Below are positions 24,114 to 36,835 of a stretch of DNA of 64,000 nt, in pieces (position 1 is the first letter of the stretch; the number at the start of each line of letters is the position of its first letter). The stretch lies in assembly GCA_022432975.1 (NCBI GenBank), contig CM039506.1, positions 14,330,006 to 14,394,005 of the forward strand, given 5' to 3'. The notes under the pieces are model-generated. The model made no database searches. It was not told where the DNA came from and was given only the letters and a program-made list of their open reading frames with translations. A program made the position numbers and the translations under genes. The DNA comes from Begonia masoniana (Eukaryota; Streptophyta; Magnoliopsida; Cucurbitales; Begoniaceae).

Positions 24114-26568
24114 TGTAATACCCGGCTTTACGAGATATTAATATTATATTATATGATGCAATTTTTGTAAATATGTCAAATCAAACCCGTTTTACGAAAA
24201 GAAAGCGTCGTTAGAATCCTAATGATTAATAGGAATTTTAAGGAAATTTACTGGATTTTTCAGAATAATAACGCTATATTTCGAGTAATTACGTTTAACG
24301 TAATATAAAGGACATTTTGGTAAAAAAATATTAAACGAGGTCCGAATTGCGAACAGACAGTTTTAATGGAACCCTGGTAGTAAATTGAAGTTATTGGTGA
24401 GGTAAGAAAGTTTGGAGAAACCGAATCGTCGGTTAATTAAGGAAACGAAGGACGAAACAAATAGAATAACAAAGGAAGGGCAAAATGGTAAATTGCTAAG
24501 TTAAATTTGAATTAAAAACATTGGTTTTTTTTCTTCTTCTCCACGCCATTTCTTCTTCCTGCGATTCTCTCCTTTCCCTTTGGCGATCAACGGCGATCGC
24601 TCCTTCTCCAGCGCTCGTTCTTCCTCCGACGACCTCCGATCCTTCACGTTTTCTTCTCCTCTCGCAACCCTAGGTAATAATCTATGATTTTAGAACGCTA
24701 GTTTTTGGTTTTCACGGAGTTAGAATGTTAGGGTTCGTTTAGGTTTTCATTAAAAACGCGATTTAGGGTTCGTAATCGATAGGTTCGCCGTAGTTTTGAA
24801 TATAATGAACGTATTAAACATTATTGGATAAAGTTAATCGATTTAGGACGAATGTTAGAGATTTAACAATTTCTGAGTTTTTGGGGAAAACTCGTCAATG
24901 TTGGTTTGGAGGTATCGAACGTTATTTGTTGGATAAAATGCCTCGTTGAGCTAAGTTAGTATTTTAGGAGAATTCCTTAGTTAAGGTTTCGTTAAAATTG
25001 GACGTTTAACGGTTTAAATCTCATTTTAACATCAACCGTTGTGTTATGCCTCAGACAAACAATGCTCGTGGACGGAGCTTGAGCTGCAACGGACACGAGG
25101 TAAGTTCTCGTGACTTACTCTGGCCGATTGGCCTACACCGTACTTCGATATCGCGTCGAGGATCTTAGAGTATTGTGTGTTTAAATTGCTTTGGTTGGGT
25201 AGTTAGGTTAATCGTTTATTAGGTTATGTTTTTATTCGTCTTGATGGTATGTATGTTGGTTGTTTATTTTATGCTTATAACTGTTCATGCATCACGTATT
25301 TTAACTTGGCATGAAAATGAATTTCCACACGATGTTTTCAGAAAACCGATGTGGCTCAGAAATTGGGGGCTATCAATCTATTGTGTGGACCGATTAAGGG
25401 TCTGACCAATACCACATCTCATGTAATGTAATTAATGAACGTAATCTGTTATCTGGTCACGCGAGGTGGGGCTCAGGCACGGCTGTACGTGTTGTAAGCG
25501 TGTACCCCCTCCTCAAACCGCACGGGGTAGTCCGACCGCTGGATGGGCCCCCTTCGGTTAGGGGGATGAGATCTCGGTGATATTCTGTCTGCGACGCTCT
25601 GTATGTTATGCATGATTTCTGAACTCCATATGCACTACACGCATCTGCATTTACGTAGAATTTACTGAGCCTTTAGCTCATAGTGTGTCTGTATGGTATA
25701 GGTGACATAGAAGCAGGTGAGGACGATGTTCCTCCGCCCGATGTACAGGATGGTTGAAGAAGAACGATCGCGGTGGTGTGCATGAGCAGTCGACGCGTAT
25801 TCTGACCCATGGGGGATAATGGTTAGGTATTCTGAGAGTTTTGGGTTAATCTGGATAGTGGATAGAATTGTGTTTTGAAGTTTTTAAATGTTATGAAAAT
25901 GTATTTTGTAAGTGTTTGGTTTTAGGGGAAATGTTCAGTTTTTAAACATAACCACGCGGTTCGTTTTTACGAAGTCTGGTTATATTCTAAATATGTCTGA
26001 GTCGGTGAACGGGTAATTGATAGCGTGTGCAATGTACGTGAGTGATAGTGTTATTGTGTAGAAGTGTGTTTCGTGAAATGTAATGGTGTGTGAGTGTGGC
26101 GTGCAGGGCGTGAAAGAAACGAAGAAGAAAGAGAGAAGGAGAAGGAAAGGAAGGAGGGAGCTGTGCTCTCTGGAAAAATTCTAGAGAGCATGGCGATCGA
26201 TCGCCTCTTGGGGCGATCGATCCCCCCTTCTTGCCGGCGATCGCCTGTGTGGCGATTGCTAGGCGATGTGTGTGATCGCCGAAAGGCGATTGCTCGCCAG
26301 GATCGATCGCCCCCTGTTCTACTGTTTGTTGTTTGTTTTGCTGGCCGATAACAAGTTTTGTTTTAATTGTTTTCTTTTAGTTTTTAATTATTTTAATTAA
26401 TGGTTTTAAGTTTATTTCAGATGACTCTTAAAGTAGTTTTCAAACGTCGTTAACAATTTCAATTTCGATTTTTAGAGTTCTATTTCCGCTCGAACGTAAG
26501 ATTTAAAGTTTGTACGTATATAAAAAAAATATATACGAAAAAATGGGTACAGTGTGAGGGTCGTGACA
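24114..26568 (+). repeat. Chromovirus LTR (plus strand) between pol and gag
   Basis: The LTR runs from TGTAATACCCGGC to GGTCGTGACA (2455 bp). A purine-rich tract, AAGGTGGATGGAA, precedes it at 24101-24113. A primer-binding site follows. Candidate leader splice sites are a donor at 24674, a mini-exon at 25055-25099 and a second intron 25100-25701. A hairpin GGCC-GATT-GGCC lies at 25122-25133. A cluster of GCGATCGATCGC-type motifs occupies 26185-26320. Confidence 0.88.
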
Positions 26569-26573
26569 ATTTA

Positions 26574-26587
26574 TGGTATCAGAGCCC
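26574..26587 (+). promoter_or_regulatory. Primer-binding site for initiator tRNA-Met
   Basis: TGGTATCAGAGCCC lies 5 bases after the LTR end at 26568. This is the standard plant Ty3/gypsy priming site complementary to the 3' end of initiator tRNA-Met. It shows that the sequence to the right is the 5' end of an element. Confidence 0.9.
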
Positions 26588-26732
26588 TCGGGTTTTAAAA
26601 ACGGTTCTGTAGACTGCTCGACTGCGCATGCCACTACGCGAACGTCCTTCTTCAATTGTAAGTATGCTCTGTTGTATTTCTTTGTTTTGTTTCTAAGGAT
26701 TATCTGTTTAAACTTTATAGGCTTTATACAAT

Positions 26733-26934
26733 ATGGTTCGAGGAAAGAATCCTAGAGACGACGCTTTAGATCGACTTACGGAATTGCTGGACCGTCAGTC
26801 TCAGCATATGAACCGGCAGGCACAACAAATTGAGAGTTTAGTGAATCGAGAGAATCAGAGGGCCCAGGAGTTGGTGGTTCCTAACAACCAGGGCATGCAG
26901 AAGTTTCAAAGCCTCCGACCTCCAGTATTTTGAC
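26733..26934 (+). pseudogene. Truncated chromovirus gag N-terminus
   Basis: The frame begins MVRGKNPRDDALDRLTELLD and continues through a Gln-rich helical stretch to SLRPPVF. There the homology and the frame end at about 26934. The full gag of related copies (for example 45821-45455, minus strand) continues beyond this FRRLRPPTF-like motif. Only about 67 codons remain. Confidence 0.8.
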
Positions 26935-28539
26935 ATTTTAGGATTTCCAAATTTATTATTTCTGAACTTATTAAGGTTTCTTATAATTTTAGGAATATTT
27001 TGAGCTATTTACCATTATTTTTAAGGTTTATTTGATCCTATTTAAATATCTACTTTTGACCAATTTACGTACGTTAAACTCAGCCCTTATTTCATCTGGA
27101 ACTCACGAGTTGCCTCCTCATTTTTGTAGAATCTCCAAGGTAAGCTTAAACCTAATAGACTTCGACTCTCAAACAAGTAAACACATGCGTTTACATGCTT
27201 GAGAGAGACAATTAGAATTTTTATTAGTGTTAGGGTTTCTCCATGAAAATCCTTTGATTATGATTCTTCTCCTCACTTTCTTTCACTATCTTATTATTAT
27301 GTTTACGATAATAATGACTTGATAATTTGTCTTATTATTATGATTATAATAATAATAACTTGAGGACTTTTTTTATTGTTATACTTTTGATGATAATGAC
27401 TCGAGGATTTATTTTTATAATACGTTTACAATGATGTTGATTCGATGATATGTTATATTATAAACTGTTGAATATGACACGTTAATGGACATAAATTCGA
27501 GGATATGTTATGTCACATGTTGTTTTGTATGCCTTATTGTTATATTGAAAATAATATCGCTTGAGGGTAGACTTCGTTTGATGATTTGATAGATGTAGAA
27601 ATATTGATACTTTTATGACACGTAGTAGGTTGTGATTAAATAGAAAGAACCTATGAACTGACTCAATGATATGCTATGTTTTGCACCGTATGTTTATGTA
27701 TGACTCATGCATCATAAAAAAGAATTTATGTTAAGAAAGATTTAAAGAGAACAAAGAAAGAAAGAATGACAAAAAAGATAGATAGAAAAATAAAACGATG
27801 AAAGAATGACTGAATAAACGTAACTTTTGTTGTGATGCAGTATTACGAGTTGGTTATCCCACAAGACGGGATCATGAGGTGACTTCTCGCTTCCCTAGAC
27901 TGAATTACCTCCAACAAATGAGCTGTATATCAAAACTAAAGCAAGAATAAAAGTCAGATTGAGAAATAATCGCGATAACATTGTTTTCACGAAAATGCAT
28001 CTGCATACACATCCATGATAGTTTATGCATTTCTTACTCAACATTAGGGTTATAGTTTGAACTTTGTGATATAGGTGATGAACTTTTATGATGTATACGA
28101 TGAAAAGAATGAATGAAAGATGCAATTGAAGAGGTGCTCTCATGGCAAGGTTACGTGGTGTTAATGAAAATAGAGATTCAGAGGCTATGAAGAGAAAAAC
28201 TCACATTTTATTTCTATCTGAGTCAAAAGAGATTTTATATCACTTATTGTTTCGTTACTTTTATGGATGAATTTGTTAAGTATTGTTTTCAAATAACTAC
28301 TTAAGATCTTTGATTTGATTTTAATAAATACTTATGGATTTTAAGACTTCCACTATACGTTCTCAATAAAGTGATTTTGAAATTTTAAGTGAAATCTTTT
28401 AAAGGAACAGAGAAGTAGAAATAGTGCGCTACAAGGCTACATCTTCTCCTTTTTGAATTAGTTTGAAATATTTTCAGAGCTTTCTCACCATCCATCTCTT
28501 GTTTTTGTATCAAAAAATAACGCTTAAATTTGATTATTT
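26935..28539. other. Decayed LTR-like sequence
   Basis: No gene is supported. The stretch 27160-28090 resembles the intron-containing part of the chromovirus LTRs: an AAGGTAAGC site near 27139, then much later the motif ACATTAGGGTTATAG followed by TTTGTGATATAGGTGA (about 28041-28077). Related LTRs carry a similar branch/acceptor motif. Termini were not found. The rest is AT-rich. Confidence 0.35.
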
Positions 28540-29235
28540 GAACAATTTTTATGGCACCTAAAGTTTGGTCTGAAATTGTGAAAATCCACCTCGCTCAGAT
28601 AATCCCAAGCATTGTAAATGTACTGATCGATTTTCTGATGGATGAGCTTTGTGAAAAATATTAACATGTTTCTCATGATACCAAGTTTATTAGATGAAAG
28701 GATGGACTCGAGTTACTTAAGAAGATGCATCGAAATCCCGATATTGTTGAGACTTACAAACCAAAATCGAAGAACTTAAAAGTCAAAGCCTGGTTTGTTC
28801 ACCATGTGATATCACCCACGATTCTATCACGTGACGGACATAAAGATCTTGTGAGTTGCATGAATCTCTATCTATTGAAGAAGAAATATAATGAAAGAGA
28901 TTCAATCTGAGGTATGTGATTCTTAGTCACATGGCTGATATTGACATAACTTGCTACAAAAATATGTCTTATAACACGTTACTTCAGAAAATCATTGAAC
29001 ATTATAGTATTGCAATACCGTCTGCAAGCTTGTGAGAAAAGAAAAAATAGGGGATATATTATATAATGACACATTATTTTGGATGGAAATTTTTGAAGTC
29101 TGAGATGAATGATTTCCAAGGCGATTCAGCAAGCCTCCACCTTGTTAGCTCCAACTCCTCCTCTCTCATCTACCTATCAAGATGTTCCAATGGAAAATGC
29201 TCTCATGCAATCATTTTCACCTCACACATCTAGTA
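28540..29235 (+). pseudogene. Decayed putative plant transposon protein, interrupted by a solo LTR
   Basis: Patches such as KAWFVHHVISPTILSRDGHK and LSHMADIDITCYKN, then NTLLQKIIEHYSIAIP, occur in different plus-strand frames. They recall the widespread 'putative plant transposon protein' domain, where a basic FV-H-x-x-P-T core is followed by an HM...LL-x-K-I-x-E-H segment. After the solo LTR (29236-31775) the sequence resumes at 31781 with MLVRIEEKLDFLIGKV, a short coiled-coil-like tail. Stops and frame shifts show it is dead. The family name is a recollection and only moderately sure. Confidence 0.4.
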
Positions 29236-31775
29236 TGTAACGTCCGGGTTTTCGGATCTTAGGATTTTCTAATTTCTTAGTTATTTTTGTAAAATAGCAA
29301 ATTAAAGTATTTTCTTGAGCGGGATGTTTCCTTAGAGCCCTAGGAATTTATGGGAATTTTTAGAGGAATAAGTGAAATTTTAGAAATCCAAATCAAAAGA
29401 GTAATGCTAGAGTTCCTGTTTTAGCCTTTTAGTATGTTACTTCGTAAAAATAGCAAAATAAGTCCGTTTTGTGAACGGTGAGTTTTGTTAGAACTCTAAG
29501 ATTAAATTGGAATATTTGGAGAAATAAGGAAATTTCAGAGAAACCGAATCGATAGACTAATTGAAGAATTAAGTATAGAATTGAGAGAAGGGCATTTAAG
29601 TAATTTGGTAAGTAAAAAGATTATAATTTTTATAAACAACAGAATGGCTTCACGAGGAAGCCATTCTGCTGCCGAGCCCCGACGCCAGAGGGAGAGCCCT
29701 GACGACAGAGAGCCGAGCGACGGCTCTCCTCCGACGTCCAACCTCGACGTTTTCCTGCCAGAAGACGTCGGCGACTCCTGGGCTGCCGTTTCCGACCGTC
29801 TTCGCGCGCAAATCGAACGGTAAGCTCCCTGTTTTTGTTCGGTTTGTGGACGAGGGTGACGAGCTCGATTGAGCTCCGTTCACCGGCCCTTTTTGGTTGC
29901 TTTCAACGTTCCATTGCCGAGCTTAATGCCGGCGTAGATCGCCGAGCAGCATGGTGCTCGGGTTGAGCTGGAAACATGGGACCCGAATTAGGGCTTAGGG
30001 TTTTCTTAATTGGAAACTTCGATTTTTGGTTAGATTATTCTAATTGAGGGTATATGTGGTCGATTGGTGAGGAAATAGGTGGAATTTGATGAAAAATTGG
30101 AAAGGGGGAAAATTCCAGGAAAGGGCAGAATCGGGTTTTGCCTGATTTGACCTAGCTACGGTCGTTTGTTTTGAAATTCCTTTTGGCAGATTAAAATAGG
30201 TTATTAGAGGAGTACGTGGCCGCTGGAATCGTTCGATTCCGATCACCGACGCAAAAGTTATGCACGTTTGAGTTTCGGGTCGGTTTTTTACCGAACCCAA
30301 AATAGTGGCCCATTTAGTTAGATTTTAGTTAAATTAGGCTAGAAAGAGTAGTTTAAGATGTTTTCACGAAAATGAGAGTTTAGTTGTGCCGAGAGAGTTC
30401 TAATGCAATGTTTTGATATTTGGGTTTTTCAGGTTCCACGGTTAAGATTTCAGATAGAGACGAATTACTAAGGACGTCAGGTAAGTAGTGTTGCATGCGT
30501 GTTGCCTTCGGGCCTACATCACGGAACGCTAGGTTATGTTGCATGTTTCTATATATGTTTAGCTTTCTCATGCATCATGTTTTAGACAAAGTACGAAAAT
30601 GTTTTAGCATATGTTTTCACGATTTGAACGTAGAAACGACAACGATGTAAAACGAAAATGTAAAGTGTCTGAGGGAAGTGGTTCACCCTTCAGATGTAAA
30701 GTGTGGAACGTCCAGAAAATATAGAACGTCTGAAGGAAGTGGTTCACCCTTCAGATGAAGTTGTGAAACGTCTAGAGATGGAGAAACTAATCCGCCCTCC
30801 ATTGGTAGAGGATTACATGTATGTATGATGGGAACGAAATGATTATGTATGATGGGAACGAAATGATTATGTATGATGGAAACGATATAAACTGAAACGA
30901 AATGATTATGTATGATGAAACCGTAGAAACTGCATATGTTAAGTAAAAATGTTTTAAATTCATATTGTCACTACTTGCTAAGCATTAGGCTTATAGTTTG
31001 AGTTCTGTGATGTAGGTGCAGAAGAACAGGTACGGTGAGTTTTCACGAGCATGCTAGGATTACGGACGCAGTTGGGGGAGTACGACCATGGTGGCAACCC
31101 TGCAATATTGTTAGGGCGATTCCGACCGTGGTTAGTATGTGTCCGTGGTTGGTATGAGTTAGGAGTCTATTTTGTTTAGGAATGATTTGGAAGTTTTGTG
31201 TATGTGTATAGAGATGTGATGAATGAAAGTATGAAAATGTTACGTATGTGGATCGATTGGTTTTGATAGAAAAACATCTGAGAGTAGAGTTTTTGATGTG
31301 TATGATGTGGTAGTAGAATGTCTAAAATGTGAAGTCTTTATTTTGGAGAATATACTGGATTGTTTGGTTATTTTAAAACAGGTAAGGATACGCTCGATTT
31401 TTAGAGCGATCCATGCAGTTCGTTTTTCTGAGTTCTTCCCGAAAGTATAGGTTATATTAGTGTCGTGTTTTGATGATCGACGAACGAGTGATTTGTTTTA
31501 ATTGATCTTACTTTAATTGTCAATTGGTTTAAGTTATTAATGGTTTTAGTCTAGTTTTAAATATTTTAAAAGTCGAAATGTTTTACGCTCAAAATGCTGA
31601 AGTCAAAGTTAGACCCTAAAGTTTGTTAGGGGTGGGTCAATTGTCTAGGTTTGGTTTATTTTATAGTGTCGAGTGAAAAAGAAAAATTTTATGCGTCAAC
31701 ACGAGGGCTTAGGTAAAGGTTATGTCAATGTAAAGTCAAGTCCTGTGACGGCCCTACGGGGTTGGGGTCGTTACA
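29236..31775 (+). repeat. Solo chromovirus LTR, target duplication TAGTA
   Basis: The 2540-bp block runs from TGTAACGTCCGGG to GGGGTCGTTACA and is flanked by perfect 5-bp repeats TAGTA (29231-29235 and 31776-31780). No internal sequence is present, so it is a solo LTR left by recombination between two LTRs. The candidate leader has a donor at 29820, a mini-exon at 30433-30480 and a second intron 30481-31015. A GCC-UUCG-GGC hairpin lies at 30504-30513. A 24-bp tandem repeat (GATTATGTATGATGGGAACG core) occupies about 30817-30920. A perfect 11-bp inverted repeat lies at 29641-29667. Confidence 0.95.
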
Positions 31776-32559
31776 TAGTATGTTGGTTAGAATAGAGGAG
31801 AAATTAGACTTTCTCATAGGAAAAGTTAGGGAGCTCGCCCTGACTCAAGCGAAGCTGGATGCTAGAGTGAGTGGATGACCTGGAAGATGAAGAACATCCA
31901 TCCACCGATGTCGGACCGTCGCCACAAGCGTAGTCTATGCTTTGATCTCTCTATAATTGTAATTCTCTAGATTTGTATCTCTCTCTCTCATTTTATTTAT
32001 CTGAATTTGAAATCTATATGTTTGTAATTCTCTTGATTTGTAGTTCTCTCTCACTCATTTTTGGTTATCTGGATTTGAACTTTATTTTGGTTGTAATTAT
32101 GAATATTTGGAATTGTTTATTTTATTTTGCTCTAAATATTAAGGACTTCTTTATAAAAAAATAGTTATGGGTGAACAAGACGCAAAGAAAATTCGGCCTA
32201 ATTTTACAATTTTCTATGAAATATATGAATGAAGAAATAGAAGAGAAGTTAAATAGAGATTTTACCAATTGACCGAGTAAAATAAAAGAAAAATTTAACA
32301 ATAAGTACAAATGGTACAAATGAGTACTTTATACATATCACAAACAAAAAAAAATAAACACATTGTGTACACAATTCATAAATGACAAACTTGACCGAGC
32401 ATAAAAGACTCATGCTCAACAAACACAAAACTATGTTAGAAGATATGTAAATATGTCTTTGATTTTTGTAATCATAACATTGGAATAGAAACACTTACTT
32501 GCATTTCGAAAACAACACTAAAACCCATAAAGGTGTCCTGCAAAGTTTGTCTCCAGGTT
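31776..32559. other. Remnant tail of the transposon protein and AT-rich flank
   Basis: Positions 31781-31880 hold the resumed plus-strand frame (KLDFLIGKVRELALTQAKLD). A roughly 75-bp unit containing GATTTGTA and CTCTCTC is repeated at about 31950-32100. From 32160 to 32500 I see only AT-rich DNA with no gene. Confidence 0.4.
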
Positions 32560-33173
32560 GTTGTATTTCCCACGCTAACACTAACAGAAACCGTGCCAGA
32601 ACTAAATCCTATGCCTTAACAAGTGCGGGTATTATGCCCCACACCCCGACATCTTTCACATGTCATTGTTGCGTTATATTTGGTAATTGATCAGGTTTGC
32701 GGGTCATCGACATTTCTCACTCTTTTTCTTGGCCTACCTAGTTGACGCTTTGTTACATGTGACATAATTTCATCAATATATGTTTAAGGCCACATGTGTT
32801 GGTCACTAACTGGCTGAATGAAGTGAGAGTAAATTTTGACATAAGTTTTTCGATGATAGTAGTCGTGAACATAATCATCATCTGAAAGCCTCATGAAATG
32901 AAAACACAGAAACAAAAAATTAGTAAGCTTCCACTTGTAACAGTTGTACACAAATTTAGTCAGATCAACAACGTACTGTTTGTAACTTCAGAAAGCTTCT
33001 TCTTGATTTCTGGGGACACAATAATTTTGTTGACTCAACCATCTTTTGAGGCTTCTTTAAAATTCAAGACATAAAAGTCTTTCTGATTATCTCAAACATG
33101 GTCACAATCGTTTGTCTCTAGTAAGTATAATGAGTGCATTGAAAAACTCACTCAAATTGTTGAAGCTTATATC
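32560..33173 (-). pseudogene. Mutator-like (MULE) transposase C-terminal half
   Basis: The minus strand encodes, in broken frames, DISFNNLSEFFNALI (about 33173-33130) and a SWIM-like zinc finger region (CYKWKL...CFHFMRL, about 32950-32890). Then come DYVHDYYHRKTYVKIYSH, GRPRKRVRNV and a zinc knuckle CERCRGVGHNTRTC (CX2CX4HX4C, about 32620-32660). This order (core end, SWIM, GRP-rich linker, knuckle) is that of plant MuDR/FAR1-type transposases. Several stops make it inactive. The upstream part continues at 43197, after the chromovirus that inserted here with the duplication ATATC. Confidence 0.8.
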
Positions 33174-35344
33174 TGTAACGCCCCGAGTTATCTGAACCCA
33201 GTTCGCCACACATAATACTAAACCGAACTATGACTTTCTGAGAAAATTTTAAAATTTCATTCAACGATCAAGACTTGACCCTTGAAACATTAAAACTTGC
33301 AGCGGAAAAACATTTGTATGAACGACATTTATTAAATAGTTAAAATATTGAAGACAGTTGGTTGAAAAAGAAAAGAAAAAAGAACACACTTACCGCTGAA
33401 TAGTTCCAGCGGTAGAAATAGAGACAAAAGAGTCTCGGCGGTAGAAGCCGTACAAATTACATCTTCCACTCACAAAACGACAACGTTTTACACTTGCATC
33501 CACCGCTCACAAACGACAAATCTCCTATTCACTTCTACCGATCACAAACGACAAACATTCTCAGCTCACATTTACCGATAGAACAAGCTGCATCTTCCGG
33601 TCACTAGACGACAAAAATCCTCAATTCACATCTACCGATCGCAAAATGACAAATTACTTTCTACATCTTTCGATAGATATAATATTCGACATCACCCGGT
33701 CACAAAACGACAAATCTCATATTCACTTCCACCGATGGACAACATCCACCGATAGACGATAACACTCAACATCCACCGGTGGACTACAACCACCGATAGA
33801 CAAAACTCTCGACTTCTACCGATGGATTACATCCACCGATATATATTACACTCAACATCTACCGATAGACATCATCTACCTATAGATCAAAAATACTCAA
33901 CATCTACCGATAGACATCATCTACTGATAGATCGGAAACACTGAACAGAAACAGCATAGCAAACAATTTCACTCTAAACAAAGAAAACTCCGACTACCAA
34001 AAGAACTTGAGCATTTTACTAAAATTCATTCAAAACTACTTAAATCCGTGCATTACTCCAAAATTTGGTAAAACCACTATTAAAACCAACAGAGTATCAT
34101 TATCAGAAAAGTCTCAAAATGTATTCAAAACATTAAAACTACCACTGTCATAAAAACTCTCAACATACTTAAATTGAATAATGGTTCACTAAACCTTCTC
34201 ATCTACTGCCACCAGTTAAACCGCCCCATCAGTTGCCAGATCGATGCATGAATGCACCCCTCCAACCGGCCTAGTTCTCAGCAAACTCAGAGAACACACC
34301 TGTTGTCACTTCTTCACCTACATCACAAAACTCATCTATTAGCCTAATGCTAAGTAAGTAAAGCAGTAATGAAATTGAATGATGAAACATAAAATTCCTG
34401 GACATGCAGTTTCTACTTTCTCATCTCAGTTGCATATGCATTCGTTTCTGGTCTGATCCCCCTGTGAAATTGGGAGTTGGATCACTTCTCCCAAAGTCAT
34501 ACATCCTCTCTCTCGATTAAGGGGCGGATTAGTTCCCTTAATAACTGTTCAGATCCCCCTGTGAAATTAGGAGTTGGATCACTTCTCCCAAAGTTATAAA
34601 TCCCTTCATAAGTTAAGGGACAGATTAGTTCTCTTAATAGTTTATCTGTTACAGTCCGTTCATTCATTGTCATGCCATTTCATGTAAATTCATTTTCGCA
34701 TACTTTCAAAATATGATGCATGACATACAAACACATTCAAGCATACATAATCCTACTGTTTTATGATGTAGGCCCGAAGGCACAAGCATACTTCACTTAC
34801 CTGGTCTCCTGGAAAATATTGGGTGGAAGACTACTCGAGAGCTTACTCAAACCTAAAGTCATAGACAGAACATATATTAGACTTTCTCTAAACTCCATTC
34901 TAAACCGCTAGAATTCTAAAGACACTAGTTTGGAAGCTTAGTTCATTGAGCAATCCCGATTTACCACAAAACCCGAACTAGCTCACTCTTACAGCATTCT
35001 CAAAACTCACATTTATACTCTCCCCAATCATCGATAGCTACCAGTACAGCAAGGAATCGAAATAAGACTCACCTAGTTTGGAGAAGAATCAAGTAGAAGA
35101 ATTGCCTAGAGAGCTCTGCTACTTGAGCTGAAGAACGAAAGAGGAAAATAGGGAATAGATGCGGCTACAGTGCATTAATCACAAAGTCTCTTTCTTTAAA
35201 TAGGTTATTACTATAAGTCTCTATTTACCATTATTCCCTTACTTAGTCACTCATTAACCTAATCAATAATTCTCCCAATTTCATCCATAAAATGTATATT
35301 ATTAGTTGATAAGATAAGTTGGTTCAATGGAACCGGGTGTTACA
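33174..35344 (-). repeat. 3' LTR of the near-complete chromovirus 33174-43196
   Basis: The plus strand runs from TGTAACGCCCCGAG to ACCGGGTGTTACA. It is 2171 bp and pairs with 39990-43196. The target duplication ATATC lies at 33169-33173 and 43197-43201. The stretch 33480-33950 is a cluster of diverged short repeats with the core ACCGATAGAC. On the minus strand the leader has a first donor at 35072, a mini-exon at 34801-34852 and a second intron 34318-34800. A GCC-UUCG-GGC hairpin lies at 34772-34781. Confidence 0.95.
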
Positions 35345-35360
35345 GCCTACCCTCCTTAAA
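35345..35360 (-). promoter_or_regulatory. Polypurine tract next to the 3' LTR
   Basis: The minus strand reads TTTAAGGAGGGTAGGC directly before the LTR start TGTAACACCCGG. A purine run in this place primes second-strand synthesis in LTR retrotransposons. Confidence 0.8.
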
Positions 35361-35380
35361 AAGAATTTTGTCCTCAAAAT

Positions 35381-36832
35381 TCAATACCTGAATAATTCTG
35401 GATATTGGTCCACCATGTCCTGCTGGGGCTCCCAAGTTGTCTCCTCTATGTTCTGGTTACGCCATAACACTTTCACTAGCTGAACCTCCTTGTTACGCAG
35501 TACTTTTGTTGCATAGTCCAAAATTTTCACTGGTTTCTCCTCATAGGTAAGGGTAGGATGAATTTCAATGTTCTGTTGTTCCACAACCTGAGTTGGATCC
35601 CGCATACACTTCTTCAACATGGAACACATTATGAATTCCTTCCATAGTGGTTGGTAGCTGTAATTGGTAAGCTGTCTTCCCAATCCTTTTCAAGATTAAA
35701 AAGGGTCCAATAAATCTGGGGTTCAACTTGCCTCTCTTACCAAATCTCACAACTCCTTTGAATGGTGATACCTTAAGAAAAACTTTATCACCTACTTCAA
35801 ACTCTAATTCTCTGCATCTTCTGTCGGCATAGCTTTTCTGTCGGCTTTGAGATGTTAAGATCCTCTGTCGGATGAGGGCAATCTTCTCCAAGGTCTGTTG
35901 CACAAAGTCAGGACCAATCAAACGTGCTTCTCCAACTTCATCCCAATACAAGGGAGATCTACATTTCCGCCCATTCAAGGCCTCATAAGGTGTCATTCCT
36001 ATTGTTGCTTGAAAACTGTTATTATAAGAGAATTCTACTAAGGATAGGTACTTGCTCCAGGAACCTTGAAAATCCAATATGCATGCACGAAGCATATCCT
36101 CTACTATTTGGATGGTTCTTTCGGACTGTCCATCTGTTTGAGGGTGAAAGGCTGTGCTAAAGTTGAGATGTGTACCCATAGCCTTATTCAAACTCTTCCA
36201 AAACTTAGATGTAAATCTAGAATCTCGGTCTGAAACTATGGTACATGGAACTCCATGTAACCTAACAATCTCTTGCACATACAATTCAGCAAGCTGATCC
36301 ATCAAGCATGTCATCCTCATTGGCAGAAAGTGGGCAGATTTGGTTAATCGATCAACTGTCACCCAGATTGCATCATGTCCCTTTGCTGTTCTAGGCAATC
36401 CCACAACAAAGTCCATCGTTATTTGTTCCCATTTCCATTCAGGAACTAGTAATGGTTGTAATGTTCAGCTTTAATCTGCTGGCAAATCAAGCACGATCCT
36501 ACATACTCTGCCACGCATCTCCTCATACAAGGCCACCAATAATGTTGTCTGAGGTCCTTGTACATCTTCGTACTTCTAGGGTGGACAGAAAATCTAGAAG
36601 AATGTGCTTCAGAAAGAATCTCATCTCGAAGTTCTTTAATGGCAGGAACAAACCATCTATTTCTAAACTTAAGGATTCCATCAGCAGAATAGTTGAAATC
36701 TGATTTGTCCGTAGAATCCATGCTCAACTTGTACTTGTTACACTCGTCATCATTCGTCTGAGCTTCCTTTATTCTTTCTAGAATAGTAGGTCTCAAGGAT
36801 ATGGCAGAAACCATGGCTGACACACTATGCAC
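35381..36832 (-). pseudogene. Chromovirus integrase and chromodomain
   Basis: Minus strand 36832-36446 gives the zinc-binding part ([30 protein letters not shown]). Positions 36416-35565 give the core ([53 protein letters not shown]) and C-terminal region ([18 protein letters not shown]). Positions 35683-35381 end in a chromodomain-like tail (KVLWRNQNIEETTWE, YPELF). A frame shift near 35625 separates the core from the tail, and another break lies near 36430. Chromodomain tails of this kind direct insertion toward heterochromatin in chromoviruses. Confidence 0.88.
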
Positions 36833-36835
36833 TGC

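Noticed and set aside
29581..29883. 80-codon plus-strand frame in the solo LTR 29236-31775
   Set aside because: It lies in the untranslated leader part of the LTR. The overlapping minus-strand frame is equally long, and no counterpart frame is kept in sister LTRs.
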